Below are positions 16,898-26,673 of a stretch of DNA of 28,657 nt, piece by piece. The first letter of the stretch is position 1, and each line of letters starts with the position of its first letter. The stretch comes from JAISFI01 sp031552335. Its GTDB lineage: Bacteria; Bacteroidota; Bacteroidia; Bacteroidales; Azobacteroidaceae. The notes below the pieces were generated by a model. The model was not told the origin of the DNA, did not search any database, and saw nothing but the letters and a program-made list of their open reading frames with translations. The stretch spans positions 1 to 28,657 of the forward strand of contig JAVBMQ010000117.1 in the NCBI GenBank assembly GCA_031552335.1. Reading direction: 5' to 3'. The translations under genes were made by a program, and so were the position numbers.

Positions 16898-17097
16898 CAT
16901 AACTAAACATCATTTTTTCAGGCATAACAAAAACTAAAACGACTATTTCCTTGACTTCGCAAGTAAAATATAGTACTTTTGATTTGTTATGCCTTACCTA
17001 TGAGAATTTATGAATGTGCTTAAAAGAACATTTATTTTTCCGGTAAGTCTGATAATAATGCATGTTAAATGTAGAACCTTTGAAAACACAATTATCT
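16898..17097. promoter_or_regulatory. Gap before the HTCS gene: inverted repeat and promoter
   Basis: No gene is seen here. A perfect 12-bp inverted repeat, AGGCATAACAAA (16920-16931) and TTTGTTATGCCT (16983-16994), encloses the promoter described separately, with its right arm at the expected transcription start. It could be an operator or form a leader hairpin with a 51-nt loop. The spacing makes an intrinsic terminator unlikely. Confidence 0.6.
16951..16981 (+). promoter_or_regulatory. Promoter of the HTCS gene
   Basis: TACTTTTG (16974-16981) matches the Bacteroidetes -7 consensus TAnnTTTG exactly, and TTG of TTGAC (16951-16955) lies 20 nt upstream as a -33 box. Transcription would start near 16988, leaving a leader of about 110 nt before the preferred start codon at 17098. 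This is the best promoter match in the window, and suggests the regulator is transcribed separately from GH2. Confidence 0.6.
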
Positions 17098-20000
17098 ATG
17101 AGACGTTTGCTTTCCTTTGTTATCTTATTTCTTATTTTTCAATTGTCTTATTCAAACATATACGACCCTCATTTCCAGAACCTAACAATTGAGGATGGAT
17201 TACCACACAATACTGTATGTACCATCTGTAAGGATAAAGAAGGTTTTATCTGGATAGGCACTAATAATGGATTGTGCCGCTATGATGGCATTAATATGAA
17301 GATCTTCAAACATAATGTAAAGAATCCCCATTCAATAAACAACAATTATATTTCATACATTTTTTGTGATCAAAGCGGTACTTTATGGGTTGGTACCCGA
17401 AAAGGCTTAAACCGTTACAATAACTTCAATGAATCTTTTGAATCTATATCTTTTTATGACCCGGAAACAAATCAAACAAATAAGATAAATTCCGTAATTA
17501 GCTGTATCACACAAACAAATGACAGCATCCTTTATATAGCCACTCTAGGTCAGGGTTTAATAAAATACGACAAGCATTCAAATCAGTTTAAAAGTGTACT
17601 CTTAACAAGGTCGATTGATAACTTGCATGTCTCAACAATAACCATTGGAAAAAACCAGGAAATATATTTAGGAATAGAAAGTTGGGGATTATTATTATTT
17701 AATCCTGTAACCCAAAAAGGGACCCTTCTCATAGATAAAATATTAGAATTCCGTTGTCTTTATTATTCTAATAATGAACTCCTGATAGGGAGCATGTATG
17801 GAATGTATCAATACAATTTATTGAATAATAAGCTGGAAGAATTTACTCCTGTCAAATAATTAAAATCACCCATTCAGTATATCAAAGAAGATACTCATGG
17901 CGTTATCTGGATTTGTACGGAAACAAAAGGAATCATTTTATTTGATAAAAAAAATAACCGTTTTCAAAAAATAGATGCTGGTTATAACCCTAAAAACCTG
18001 AGTAGTGATGCTATTTATTGTGTTTTCTTCGACAACAACCAGGCAACCTGGATCGGAACTATGCGAGGAGGCGTCGAATTCTGGAATCAATGTCGCAAAC
18101 CATTTTTCACAGACCGGATCAGGCATGATGCTTCTCCTGTCACCAACTGTATCACATCCTTTGTTGAGATAAAAAGAGATATTATATGGATGTCTTCCGA
18201 TGGAGGAGGTATACATCAATACAACCTCGCAACTCAAAGCTTTGAAGAAAATCCTTCTCTGGAAAAAATAAATGCTCTGGCTGGAGATGCCGTTATATCC
18301 CTGATAAAAGACGATTTTAATAATATCTGGATTGGCTCATACGGAAATGGATTAATCAGATATAATCTTTCATCCAGGTCATTAAAAAGATATACAAAAG
18401 AAGACAGTAATCTCTCGTCAAACTTTGTTTGGAGTTTATATGTTGATCAATCAGGGCAACTATGGATCGGCACCATTACATATGGAGGTTTTGCAAGCTT
18501 CAACTATAATAAAGATCAAATAGAAAAAATTAATATACAGACAGACAATGTTTTAGTTATTAAAGAACTAAGCGATAATAAGATTGCATTAGGTTGTTAT
18601 AATGGGATAATTATCTATGAACCTGATGTAAAAAAATCCATATTCTTTTCTACAAATTATGCTGTAAGAAGTATTATAGAAACAGATGAGCAAAAATTAT
18701 TAATTGGAAGTGAAACAGATGGGTTAAAATATGTTGACCTGGTTAAAGGTGATATCATTCCTGTATCAAATCCTTTAGAATCATTGAACGAAAACATCAT
18801 AACTGCAATAATTGCTGATGTAAATAAAAATCTTTGGATCAGTACATCTAACGGTTTATTCAGATATATGGAACATAGTAAAGAACTGGATATATACAAT
18901 ACAAAAGATGGAATACAGGGTATGGAATTCAACTTCTCTTCTGTATTACAAACGCTTTCAGGAAAATTACTATTTGGAGGCACCAACGGATTTACGTTCT
19001 TCGATCCACTTAAAATAGTACCAGATACCACCCGATATCCTCTCCTCATTACTGATTTTTCAATACACAATCAATCTGTTTTTTCTGGTCCGGAACAAAA
19101 ATCAGAGTTATTGGATATGCTGAAAAACAAAAATATCGTGCTAAAATATAACCAGGGAAACTTTAGTTTTGATTTTATTGCTATTTCATTCAATAATCCT
19201 TCAATAATAAAATACGCATATATGCTGGAAGGTATAGAAAATAGCTGGAACTATACTTCATCAAACCGGTCTGCATATTATTCAAGGCTTGCTCCAGGTA
19301 AATATACTTTCAAAATAAAATATGCAACTCAACTAAACTTATGGAATAATACTCCTTTGGAAATAAAAATACGGGTATTACCCCCATTCTATATGACTTG
19401 GTGGGCCTACTCTGCCTATTTTATCATAATTACTCTGATCATTCTTATAATCATTCGGATTCAAAGGCGTGAAAATAAACTTAAACAAGACTTGACATTA
19501 GCTGATATTAAAGAAGAACATACAAAAGAACTACAAACTATGAGGGAACAATTTTTTATCAATATTTCTCATGAATTACGAACTCCTCTAACCCTGATCA
19601 TTTCTCCACTAAAAGACTTTATCAATTCTCATCCCTTTAACCCACCAAATCTAACAGAGTTACAAAATATTTATTCAAATGCCAACAGGTTATTATCCCT
19701 GATCAACAGGTTACTATTATTCCGTAAAACAGAAATGGGTAAAAATACATTAAGGGTATCAATGCTTGATATCGTGTGGTTTAGCAGGAAAATTTTTGAT
19801 AGTTTTAATCATTTGGCACAAAAAAAAGATATTGATTATAGTTTTTCAAGCACAAATGAATCTGTCAATTTTCTTTTTGATCCTGAAAAAATGGAAATTA
19901 TACTCTACAACCTATTATCAAATGCTTTTAAATATACTCCTGAAGGTGGAGCCATTATATTACAACTGGAATATAAACCGGATGATCAAATACGAATAAA

Positions 20001-21117
20001 AGTTTCCGATTCGGGATGCGGAATTGAAGAAAATGAGTTTGATAAAATCATTCAAAGATTTTATTCGTCAAATAAACTTGCAGGAATCGGGATTGGTCTA
20101 TCTCTGGTAAAGAATTATACAGAACTTATGGGTGGCACATTACACATTGAATCCAAAGTGGGTATCGGCAGTAGTTTCTCAATGCTTTTTAATCTTCGTG
20201 CCATGTATAAAGATTCTGAGATTGAACCCGAGGCTAAGAAATTGTATACACCTTCGCAAACAATGATTGAAAATATAGAAAATATCTACTTGTCAACAAA
20301 AGAACAAATAAAATCTTCATCAATCGACAACAATGGGAAAATAGCCAAAATATTAATTGTAGAAGACAACAAAGAAATATCTGATTATATAAAAAAATGT
20401 TTGTCCGTCACCCAGAAATATGAAATTCTGGAAGCCGAAGATGGAATTTCTGCATTAAATATAGCCCGTTCAGAATTGCCGGAAATTATAATCAGTGATA
20501 TTCACATGCCAAACATGAATGGCTTGGAGCTCTGTGAATCTATTAAAAATAATATCGAAACCAATCATATATATTTTATCCTTATTACAGCAGATGTACT
20601 GGAAAGCACAGAAAATAAAGGACTTTCAATGGGAGCCGATGAGTTTATTACAAAACCATTCGACAGCATTAAACTTTTAAATAAAGTCAATACCATACAA
20701 AAATATTACCAAAAAACACGTGAACATTTTGAAACACAAATTCAATCATACTCTCCGGCAACAAGAGAACACTCGATTAATAACGATTTCATCAACATGT
20801 GTATCACTAATGTCCGGAGTAAATACAATTCAGAAAACTTCAATCCTATTACATTGGCACAAATGATGAACATGAGCCATTCTTCATTGTATAAGAAAAT
20901 AAAACTGTTCACCGGACAATCCGTTTCTGAATTTATCAGGACTATAAGGCTTACCATAGCGGCTGAATTAATTCAGGAAGGGAAACTTACAATCTCAGAA
21001 ATAGCCTTTGAGGTAGGTATAAGTGACTCTAAGTATTTCAGGCAATGTTTTAAAAAACAATATGGAACATTACCCAGTGATTATAACAAAAAAAATCCCC
21101 CCAAGCAACAGACCTGA
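17098..21117 (+). pseudogene. Hybrid two-component system (HTCS) PUL regulator, broken by an in-frame TAA
   Basis: One gene of about 1339 codons is split by TAA at 17857-17859. Both parts are in the same frame, and the 200 nt between the stop and the next ATG (18061) stay open and encode normal sensor repeats (GVIWICTETKG, ATWIGTMRGG), so this is a nonsense mutation and not a frameshift. Starting at 17098 gives a proper signal peptide (MRRLLSFVILFLIFQLSYS); an ATG at 17062 would add 12 residues in front. Order: Reg_prop beta-propeller repeats, Y_Y_Y domain (about 681-762), one membrane segment (about 764-787), HisKA (NISHELRTPL, His825), HATPase (N-box NLLSNAFKYTPEGG, G2 GIGIGLSL), response regulator (VEDN, phospho-Asp1134 in IISDIHMP, Lys in FITKPF) and AraC-type HTH to the end. 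It would normally sense a periplasmic oligosaccharide and activate the PUL. As read, it makes only a truncated propeller unless the stop is read through or is an error. Confidence 0.88.
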
Positions 21118-21124
21118 AGGGATT
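21088..21124 (-). terminator. Intrinsic terminator of the gyrA-to-ACT operon
   Basis: On the - strand, AATCCCTTCAGG pairs with CTTGGGGGGATT around the 7-nt loop TCTGTTG (12 pairs with three G-U), followed at once by six T. It lies 32 nt beyond the ACT-domain gene stop. The same bases encode the last ~10 codons and stop of the convergent HTCS gene. On the + strand there is no T-run after the stem, so it should act mainly on the - strand. Confidence 0.8.
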
Positions 21125-21155
21125 CTAATTCTTAAAAGTATAAACAATAAACTGC

Positions 21156-21581
21156 TTACATCGCGATCAATTCATTTTCAGAAATACAATTCAATCCTTT
21201 TCTTCGGATGACTTCCGATGCTGCATCCATATTATTGGGTCTCAGCACCAGAATGCCTTTTTCTTTCGTTGAAAAGCAATACATGTATTCGATATTGATA
21301 CCTGCCTGGGTAAAAAGCTCAATATTTTGAGCAAACTGTCCGGGCTTGGATTCGGTAACAACAGCCAAAACTTCTGTCAGGTTAGCGCTGACCTTATTGT
21401 TCTTCAAAACCTGGTAAGCCTTCCTTGGATCAGTGGCAATGATGCGTAAAATTCCGAATTCTGAAGTATCGGCAACTGTTGCTGTGATAATACGGATATT
21501 CTCTTTCGCAATCAAACCTAATATCTCATTGAGGCGACCGAACTTGTTTTCAAGGAAAACAGATATTTGATGAATAGTCAT
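21156..21581 (-). CDS. Tandem ACT-domain protein
   Basis: This 141-residue protein is made of two ACT domains, the ligand-binding folds that usually sense amino acids. The first begins ISVFLENKFGRLNEILGLIAKENI with the typical glycine-containing turn (residues 6-29) and continues GILRIIATDPRKAYQVLKNN. The second begins AVVTESKPGQFAQNIELFTQAGINIEYMYCF and ends GILVLRPNNMDAASEVIRRKG. There is no catalytic domain, so it is likely a small regulator or a stability partner. Stand-alone tandem ACT proteins are commonly found beside phenylacetate-CoA ligase-like genes, as here (31 nt upstream). It is the last gene of the operon; a terminator follows. The ligand is unknown, and an aromatic amino acid or related acid would fit the context. 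Confidence 0.85.
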   Translation of the reverse strand: MTIHQISVFLENKFGRLNEILGLIAKENIRIITATVADTSEFGILRIIATDPRKAYQVLKNNKVSANLTEVLAVVTESKPGQFAQNIELFTQAGINIEYMYCFSTKEKGILVLRPNNMDAASEVIRRKGLNCISENELIAM

Positions 21582-21612
21582 ATGATGAAAAATAAGAGCT
21601 AAATAATTTTGT

Positions 21613-22908
21613 TCAGAATTTTCGTAAATCTTTTACGCGTACAGCTTTTCCTTCCGATTGAGGGAGGGAATTTTTTTCCACCAATTTCAACTTTGGAGTA
21701 ATCAAAATTTCATCACGCAGACGGCCTGTAATGGCTTTTGCCAACTGTTGAAGTTGGGCGTAATCGTCTGTAAAGAGATCGCTCAATTCTACTTCAACCA
21801 GCATTTCATCGCCATTATCCATGGTTTCCAACGTAATAAGGTAATTACTGCCTAATTCTTTGAATTGCATCAAAATCTTTTCAATTTGTATCGGGAAGAT
21901 ATTAACACCCTTAAGGATAATCATATCATCACTTCGCCCCTTCAAACGATCGATACGACGATGTGTACGACCGCAACGACAGTTTCCCGGTAGAAAACGC
22001 GTCAAATCCCTGGTACGGTAACGGATCAAAGGCATCGCTTCCCTTTTGAGGGTTGTCAGTACCATTTCTCCGGTCTCTCCTTCTGCTACAGGCTCCAAAG
22101 TATCCGGGTCTAATATTTCTATAATAACATAGTCTTCCCAGATATGCAAACCATTTTGTTCCTGACATTCAAAAGCAACACCAGGACCGTTCATTTCCGA
22201 CATTCCAAAGCAATTATAAGCCTTTACTCCAAGGAGTTGTTCTATCCTTTGGCGTTGTTCTTCGGAATGAGGTTCGGCACCAATCAACAATGTAGTTAAT
22301 TTAGTATCCTTTTTCGGGTCAAAACCCATGGAATAAATATACTCAGCCAAACGGGTAGCATAACTTGGAATGGCGTGGATAGCAGTTGTTCCGAAGTCAC
22401 GGATAAATTTCACCTGCCTCTGACTATTTCCGGCTGCTGCAGGAACTGTCAGAGCGCCTAATTTTTCCGCTCCATACTGAAATCCCAATCCTCCGGTAAA
22501 CATTCCATAGCCGGAAGTATTCTGAAAGACATCCGTATCTCTCAATCCAACCATATACATACAACGAGCAACCTGATTGGCCCAGTCATCCAAGTCTTTC
22601 TGAGAATGTAAAACAACAGTCGGATTACCGGTAGTACCACTTGAAGAATGTAATCTTACACATTTTTCCAAAGGAATAGCAGCCAATCCGAAAGGATAAT
22701 TCTCTCTTAAATCGTCTTTAGTCGTAAAAGGAAGTTTGCGAAGGTCATCCAACGATTGAATATCTTCGGATGAAATACCCTTATCTTTCAGGACTTTTGC
22801 ATAATAGGGCGATTGCATCGCCAGATCAATGGTCTCTTTTAGTTTTTTCAATTGGAAGGCCTCTAACTGAGGCCGTTCCAATGTTTCTATATCTTTCTCC
22901 CAATACAT
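21613..22908 (-). CDS. paaK: Phenylacetate-CoA ligase-like acyl-adenylating enzyme
   Basis: This 431-residue protein has the normal length of PaaK enzymes, which join arylacetic acids to CoA through an acyl-AMP intermediate in the cytoplasm. The AMP-binding P-loop is LHSSSGTTGNPTVV (87-99). Further signs are YNCFGMSEMNGPG (adenine/aryl pocket), IRYRTRDLTRFLPGNCRCGR with the conserved hinge Asp, RLKGRSDDMIILKGVNIFP, and a C-terminal AMP-binding lid domain ending in EGKAVRVKDLRKF, whose Lys would be the adenylation residue. In anaerobic Bacteroidales such enzymes are often linked to indolepyruvate:ferredoxin oxidoreductase in aryl-acid metabolism; those genes are not in the window, so the substrate (phenylacetate, indoleacetate or another) is open. 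It begins 10 nt after the TPR gene stop. Confidence 0.9.
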   Translation of the reverse strand: MYWEKDIETLERPQLEAFQLKKLKETIDLAMQSPYYAKVLKDKGISSEDIQSLDDLRKLPFTTKDDLRENYPFGLAAIPLEKCVRLHSSSGTTGNPTVVLHSQKDLDDWANQVARCMYMVGLRDTDVFQNTSGYGMFTGGLGFQYGAEKLGALTVPAAAGNSQRQVKFIRDFGTTAIHAIPSYATRLAEYIYSMGFDPKKDTKLTTLLIGAEPHSEEQRQRIEQLLGVKAYNCFGMSEMNGPGVAFECQEQNGLHIWEDYVIIEILDPDTLEPVAEGETGEMVLTTLKREAMPLIRYRTRDLTRFLPGNCRCGRTHRRIDRLKGRSDDMIILKGVNIFPIQIEKILMQFKELGSNYLITLETMDNGDEMLVEVELSDLFTDDYAQLQQLAKAITGRLRDEILITPKLKLVEKNSLPQSEGKAVRVKDLRKF

Positions 22909-22918
22909 AGGATATATT

Positions 22919-24145
22919 TTATTGCAGTTTTACTAATTTAGCTTCTACCGCATCATATTCTTTACCCATTTTCAGGTTGTAATAAATATTTTTGAGAGCT
23001 GTCAGATATTCTTTTTCTTCCGGCTTCAATTGGTGAGCCTTTTCAAAATACGGCAATGCTTTTCTGAATTCGGCATTGGATTTTTCCAACTCTTCCATGT
23101 ATTTTTTATTATCAGCAATATCATTTGCCTTAGTACGTAATATTACCCCGTTATTGAAATAAATACGACCGATATTTGCCTGAGCATCTGAAGAATTCGG
23201 ATTCAAAGCAATAGACTTATCGAAATACTCCTGAGCTTTGTCAATCTCCTTTCTTTCTTCATAAATTGTTCCCAACACACTATATAGTTGGGCATCATTC
23301 GGATTCTGTTCGACGGCTTTAAGCAAATAATCAACAGCTTCATCTTTTTGTCCGGAATAAATATACTGGTTGATCAGGTTCAACAAGAAATACATATCAT
23401 CCGAGAATTTGCTGGCGCCTTCTTGTAATATCCGGACAAAGTTGGCAGTATCTTTTACCTGGTCGTATTCCGAAGCAAGGAACTTATAAGTTTCCTTTGA
23501 ATTATAATCTGCAGCTTTCAATTCCTCATAAGCATTAATTGCTTTCTGGTGGTCGTGCATTTGAACGGCACAAATAGCAGTATAGTTTACAACCATCAGA
23601 TACAATGAATCTGTTTTGGAAATCAACGGTTCATCTTTAAACATTACCATATCCGGAATAGTCAGATATTGTTTAAAAAAATCATATGCTTTCGGATAAT
23701 CTTTTGCCTCATAAAAATAAGCTCCTCCATTAACCAACTGAGGGTGATTCGCTTTCATAATAGACATCATATCCTTTCTGTATTTCGGCTTTACTTTACC
23801 TTTGTCATCAGGCAATTGATCCAGTTCATCCGCTTTTTCAAAATACCCTTTGATATTATACAAAGCCAGGTACATTGATTTCAAATCAGGAGTTTGTCCG
23901 AGGATTTGCTTTTTATTCTCATCATCAAAAGCTTTATTCTCAATCCAACCTGCTGTAAACCATGCTTCTGCCAGATCTTTAGTCTCCGGATTTTCCAAGG
24001 TGCCTTTAATCAAGGTCATTGCATCTGCATAATTAGGTTTTTCTGCATTCGCTTCACTTTTTGCATCTTTAATTGCCCTCTTTTGTCCGAAAGCAAATAC
24101 AACAGCAAGACATGCTACGATTGTTAATGCTGATCGTTTCATCAT
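22919..24145 (-). CDS. Secreted tetratricopeptide-repeat protein
   Basis: This 408-residue protein has a signal peptide (MMKRSALTIVACLAVVFAFG, cut near Q21), so it is probably periplasmic. The rest is helical repeats. The clearest TPR units are GGAYFYEAKDYPKAYDFFKQ, AVDYLLKAVEQNPNDAQLYS-VLGTIYEERKEIDKAQEYF and SIALNPNSSDAQANIGRIYF, followed by a coiled-coil-like charged stretch and a last pair near ALPYFEKAHQLKPEEKEYL. TPRs mediate protein-protein contacts; no enzymatic motif is seen and the partner is unknown. It starts 20 nt after the gyrA stop, and a TPR gene directly after gyrA is, as far as I recall, a common Bacteroidales arrangement. Start choice between the two adjacent Met codons is not resolved. 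Confidence 0.85.
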   Translation of the reverse strand: MMKRSALTIVACLAVVFAFGQKRAIKDAKSEANAEKPNYADAMTLIKGTLENPETKDLAEAWFTAGWIENKAFDDENKKQILGQTPDLKSMYLALYNIKGYFEKADELDQLPDDKGKVKPKYRKDMMSIMKANHPQLVNGGAYFYEAKDYPKAYDFFKQYLTIPDMVMFKDEPLISKTDSLYLMVVNYTAICAVQMHDHQKAINAYEELKAADYNSKETYKFLASEYDQVKDTANFVRILQEGASKFSDDMYFLLNLINQYIYSGQKDEAVDYLLKAVEQNPNDAQLYSVLGTIYEERKEIDKAQEYFDKSIALNPNSSDAQANIGRIYFNNGVILRTKANDIADNKKYMEELEKSNAEFRKALPYFEKAHQLKPEEKEYLTALKNIYYNLKMGKEYDAVEAKLVKLQ

Positions 24146-24165
24146 TGTAAAATTTTAATTATTAA

Positions 24166-26673
24166 TTAAATTTCTTCTGTTAACTCAGTGTTTTCATTGT
24201 TACCGGCCTCTTTATCTTCATTTACATCCGACATTACCTTACATACAGAGGCTATTTCATCATTGCGTTTTTCCAGGTTGATAAGACGTACACCTTGTGT
24301 AGCCCGTCCCATTACCCTTATATCTGCAACTTTCTGTCGAAGTGTAATACCCGAACGATTGATTATCATCAGGTCATTTTCGTCCGTAACGGTCTTGATG
24401 GCCACCAATTTTCCGGTTTTATCAGTTATATTAATGGTTTTCACCCCCTTACCTCCACGGTTAGTGATACGGTAATCTTCAATATCGGAACGTTTTCCGT
24501 AACCTTGTTCGGAAACAACCATGATGGTTTCTTTTTCCGGGTCTTTGATGCAAATCATACCGACAACTTCATCTTTTCCATCATTATCCAGGGTCATTCC
24601 GCGTACACCGGTAGCAGTTCTTCCCATTACGCGGACAGCACTTTCATGGAAGCGAATGGCTCGTCCGTTCCTGTTGGCCATGATAATCTGGTTATTACCA
24701 TTGGTCATACGAACGTCTATCACTTCATCATCCTCTCTGATTGTAATGGCATTTACACCATTCTGACGGGGACGGGAATAAGCTTCCAATAATGTTTTCT
24801 TAATGACTCCTCTTTTGGTAGAGAACAATAAATAATGAGAATTGATAAACTCTATGTCAGTTGTAAGGTTCTTAACCCTGACAAAAGCTGTCACTTTGTC
24901 ATCCGCATCTATATTTAACAAATTTTGAATGGCACGTCCTTTGCTGTTTTTAGCTCCTTCCGGAATTTCAAACACTTTCAACCAGTAACACTTTCCTTTT
25001 TGAGTAAAGAACAACATGGTTGCATGCATACTGGCCGGATAGATATATTCCACAAAGTCTTCATCCCGGGTTTCCGTACCTTTTGCACCGACTCCTCCCC
25101 TGCCTTGGGCACGGAATTCCGTCAGCGGTGTACGTTTGATATAACCCATATGAGATACAGTGATAATCATTTCATCGTCAGCATAAAAATCTTCAGGATT
25201 CAGTTCTTCCGATGCATAAATAATTTCGGTTCTGCGTTCATCACCATATTTATTACGTACTTCTTCTGCTTCTTCCTTGATGATTTCCATCCTCAGATCT
25301 TCACTTTCCAGGATAGCCTTCAGTCTTTCAATCAACTTACAAACTTCATCATATTCAGCACGCAGTTTATCCTGTTCCAGACCGGTCAACTGACGCAAAC
25401 GCATTTCTACAATGGCGCGGGACTGAATTTCCGACAGTTCAAAGCGTTCCATCAAACGTTCAATTGCATCATTAGGATTAGCTGATGCACGTATGATAGC
25501 AATCACTTCATCAATATTATCCGAAGCAATAATCAATCCTTCCAGAATATGAGCTCTTTCTTCTGCTTTTTTCAGGTCAAATTGTGTTCTGCGGATAACC
25601 ACTTCATGACGGTGCTCAACGAAATATTGAATCATATCTCTGAGATTCAACATCTTCGGGCGTCCTTTTACCAAAGCAATATTGTTTACACTGAAAGAAG
25701 ATTGAAGCGCAGTGAATTTATATAACTTATTCAGAACCACATTGGCATTGGCATCCCTTTTCACATCAACAACAATACGCATTCCCTGACGGTCGGTTTC
25801 ATCGTTCACATTAGATATACCATCCAATTTCTTTTCTTCTACCAAATCAGCTATATGCTTGATTAGTTCGGCTTTATTTACGAGATATGGTATTTCGGAG
25901 ATAATAATTTTCTCCCTGTTTCCTTCCAGCTCTATCTCCGCCCGTCCGCGCATCATAATACGTCCACGACCGGTTTCAAAAGCAGCCTTCACCCCTGCAT
26001 AACCATATATATATCCTCCGGTAGGAAAATCAGGCGCTTTGACATATTCCATCAAAGTTTCAATATCAATATCTCCCCGGGAGTCTACATAAGCGATTAC
26101 AGCATTACAAACCTCAGAAAGGTTATGCGGCGGCATATTGGTAGCCATACCTACGGCAATACCGGAAGCCCCATTCACCAAAAGATTAGGAATACGGGTA
26201 GGAAGCACAGAGGGCTCCTTTAAAGTATCGTCAAAGTTAAGCTGGAAATCAACAGTATCTTTGTCGATATCCCTTAACATTTCTTCAGCCAGCTTATTCA
26301 AACGCGCCTCAGTGTAACGCATTGCTGCAGGACTGTCTCCGTCTACGGAACCGAAATTACCCTGTCCGTCAACCAACGGATAACGTAAAGACCAGGGTTG
26401 TGCCATACGTACCATGGCAAAGTATACGGATGAATCGCCATGCGGGTGATACTTACCAAGTACATCACCGACAATCCTGGCAGATTTCTTATATGGTTTA
26501 TCAGAATTATTTCCTAATTCATTCATTCCGAACAACACCCTGCGATGTACAGGCTTAAATCCGTCTCTTACATCAGGTAAAGCACGGGCAACAATCACCG
26601 ACATTGAATAGTCAATGTAGGCCGATTTCATTTCTTCTTCAATGTTAATCTTTATGATTCTATCTTCAGCCAT
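24166..26673 (-). CDS. gyrA: DNA gyrase subunit A
   Basis: This 835-residue protein is full length for GyrA, the DNA-cleaving subunit of gyrase (A2B2), which puts negative supercoils into DNA. The start MAEDRIIKINIEEEMKSAYIDYSMSVIVARALPDVRDG is typical. The active-site Tyr120 lies in SPAAMRYTEARL, with Arg119 before it. The quinolone region reads YHPHGDSSVYFAMVRMAQ: Ser81 is present, while the position equal to E. coli Asp87 is Phe85. The GyrA box that marks gyrase and not topoisomerase IV is QGRGGVG (523-529), followed by the beta-pinwheel C-terminal domain with repeated GRAIRF/GRATQGVRLINL-type blades and an acidic tail. It is the first gene of a four-gene - strand operon and divergent from clpC. 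No lesion is visible. Confidence 0.98.
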   Translation of the reverse strand: MAEDRIIKINIEEEMKSAYIDYSMSVIVARALPDVRDGFKPVHRRVLFGMNELGNNSDKPYKKSARIVGDVLGKYHPHGDSSVYFAMVRMAQPWSLRYPLVDGQGNFGSVDGDSPAAMRYTEARLNKLAEEMLRDIDKDTVDFQLNFDDTLKEPSVLPTRIPNLLVNGASGIAVGMATNMPPHNLSEVCNAVIAYVDSRGDIDIETLMEYVKAPDFPTGGYIYGYAGVKAAFETGRGRIMMRGRAEIELEGNREKIIISEIPYLVNKAELIKHIADLVEEKKLDGISNVNDETDRQGMRIVVDVKRDANANVVLNKLYKFTALQSSFSVNNIALVKGRPKMLNLRDMIQYFVEHRHEVVIRRTQFDLKKAEERAHILEGLIIASDNIDEVIAIIRASANPNDAIERLMERFELSEIQSRAIVEMRLRQLTGLEQDKLRAEYDEVCKLIERLKAILESEDLRMEIIKEEAEEVRNKYGDERRTEIIYASEELNPEDFYADDEMIITVSHMGYIKRTPLTEFRAQGRGGVGAKGTETRDEDFVEYIYPASMHATMLFFTQKGKCYWLKVFEIPEGAKNSKGRAIQNLLNIDADDKVTAFVRVKNLTTDIEFINSHYLLFSTKRGVIKKTLLEAYSRPRQNGVNAITIREDDEVIDVRMTNGNNQIIMANRNGRAIRFHESAVRVMGRTATGVRGMTLDNDGKDEVVGMICIKDPEKETIMVVSEQGYGKRSDIEDYRITNRGGKGVKTINITDKTGKLVAIKTVTDENDLMIINRSGITLRQKVADIRVMGRATQGVRLINLEKRNDEIASVCKVMSDVNEDKEAGNNENTELTEEI

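Noticed and set aside
17062..17097. Upstream ATG at 17062 as the HTCS start
   Set aside because: It puts 12 polar residues before a normal signal peptide; ATG at 17098 gives MRRLLSF followed directly by the hydrophobic core.
18061..21117. A separate histidine kinase/response regulator gene starting at ATG 18061
   Set aside because: It is in the same frame as the upstream part, the DNA between them codes for propeller repeats, and it would start mid-repeat without a signal peptide. One broken gene explains it better.
24295..25485. Long + strand reading frames opposite gyrA
   Set aside because: They are antisense shadows of a fully conserved gyrA, and their translations show no domain.
26418..26442. 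GyrA Phe85 (E. coli Asp87 position) as a quinolone-resistance mutation
   Set aside because: From memory the GDSSVYFAMVRMAQ form is usual in Bacteroides relatives, so it is probably a lineage trait and not an acquired mutation. Ser81 is unchanged.
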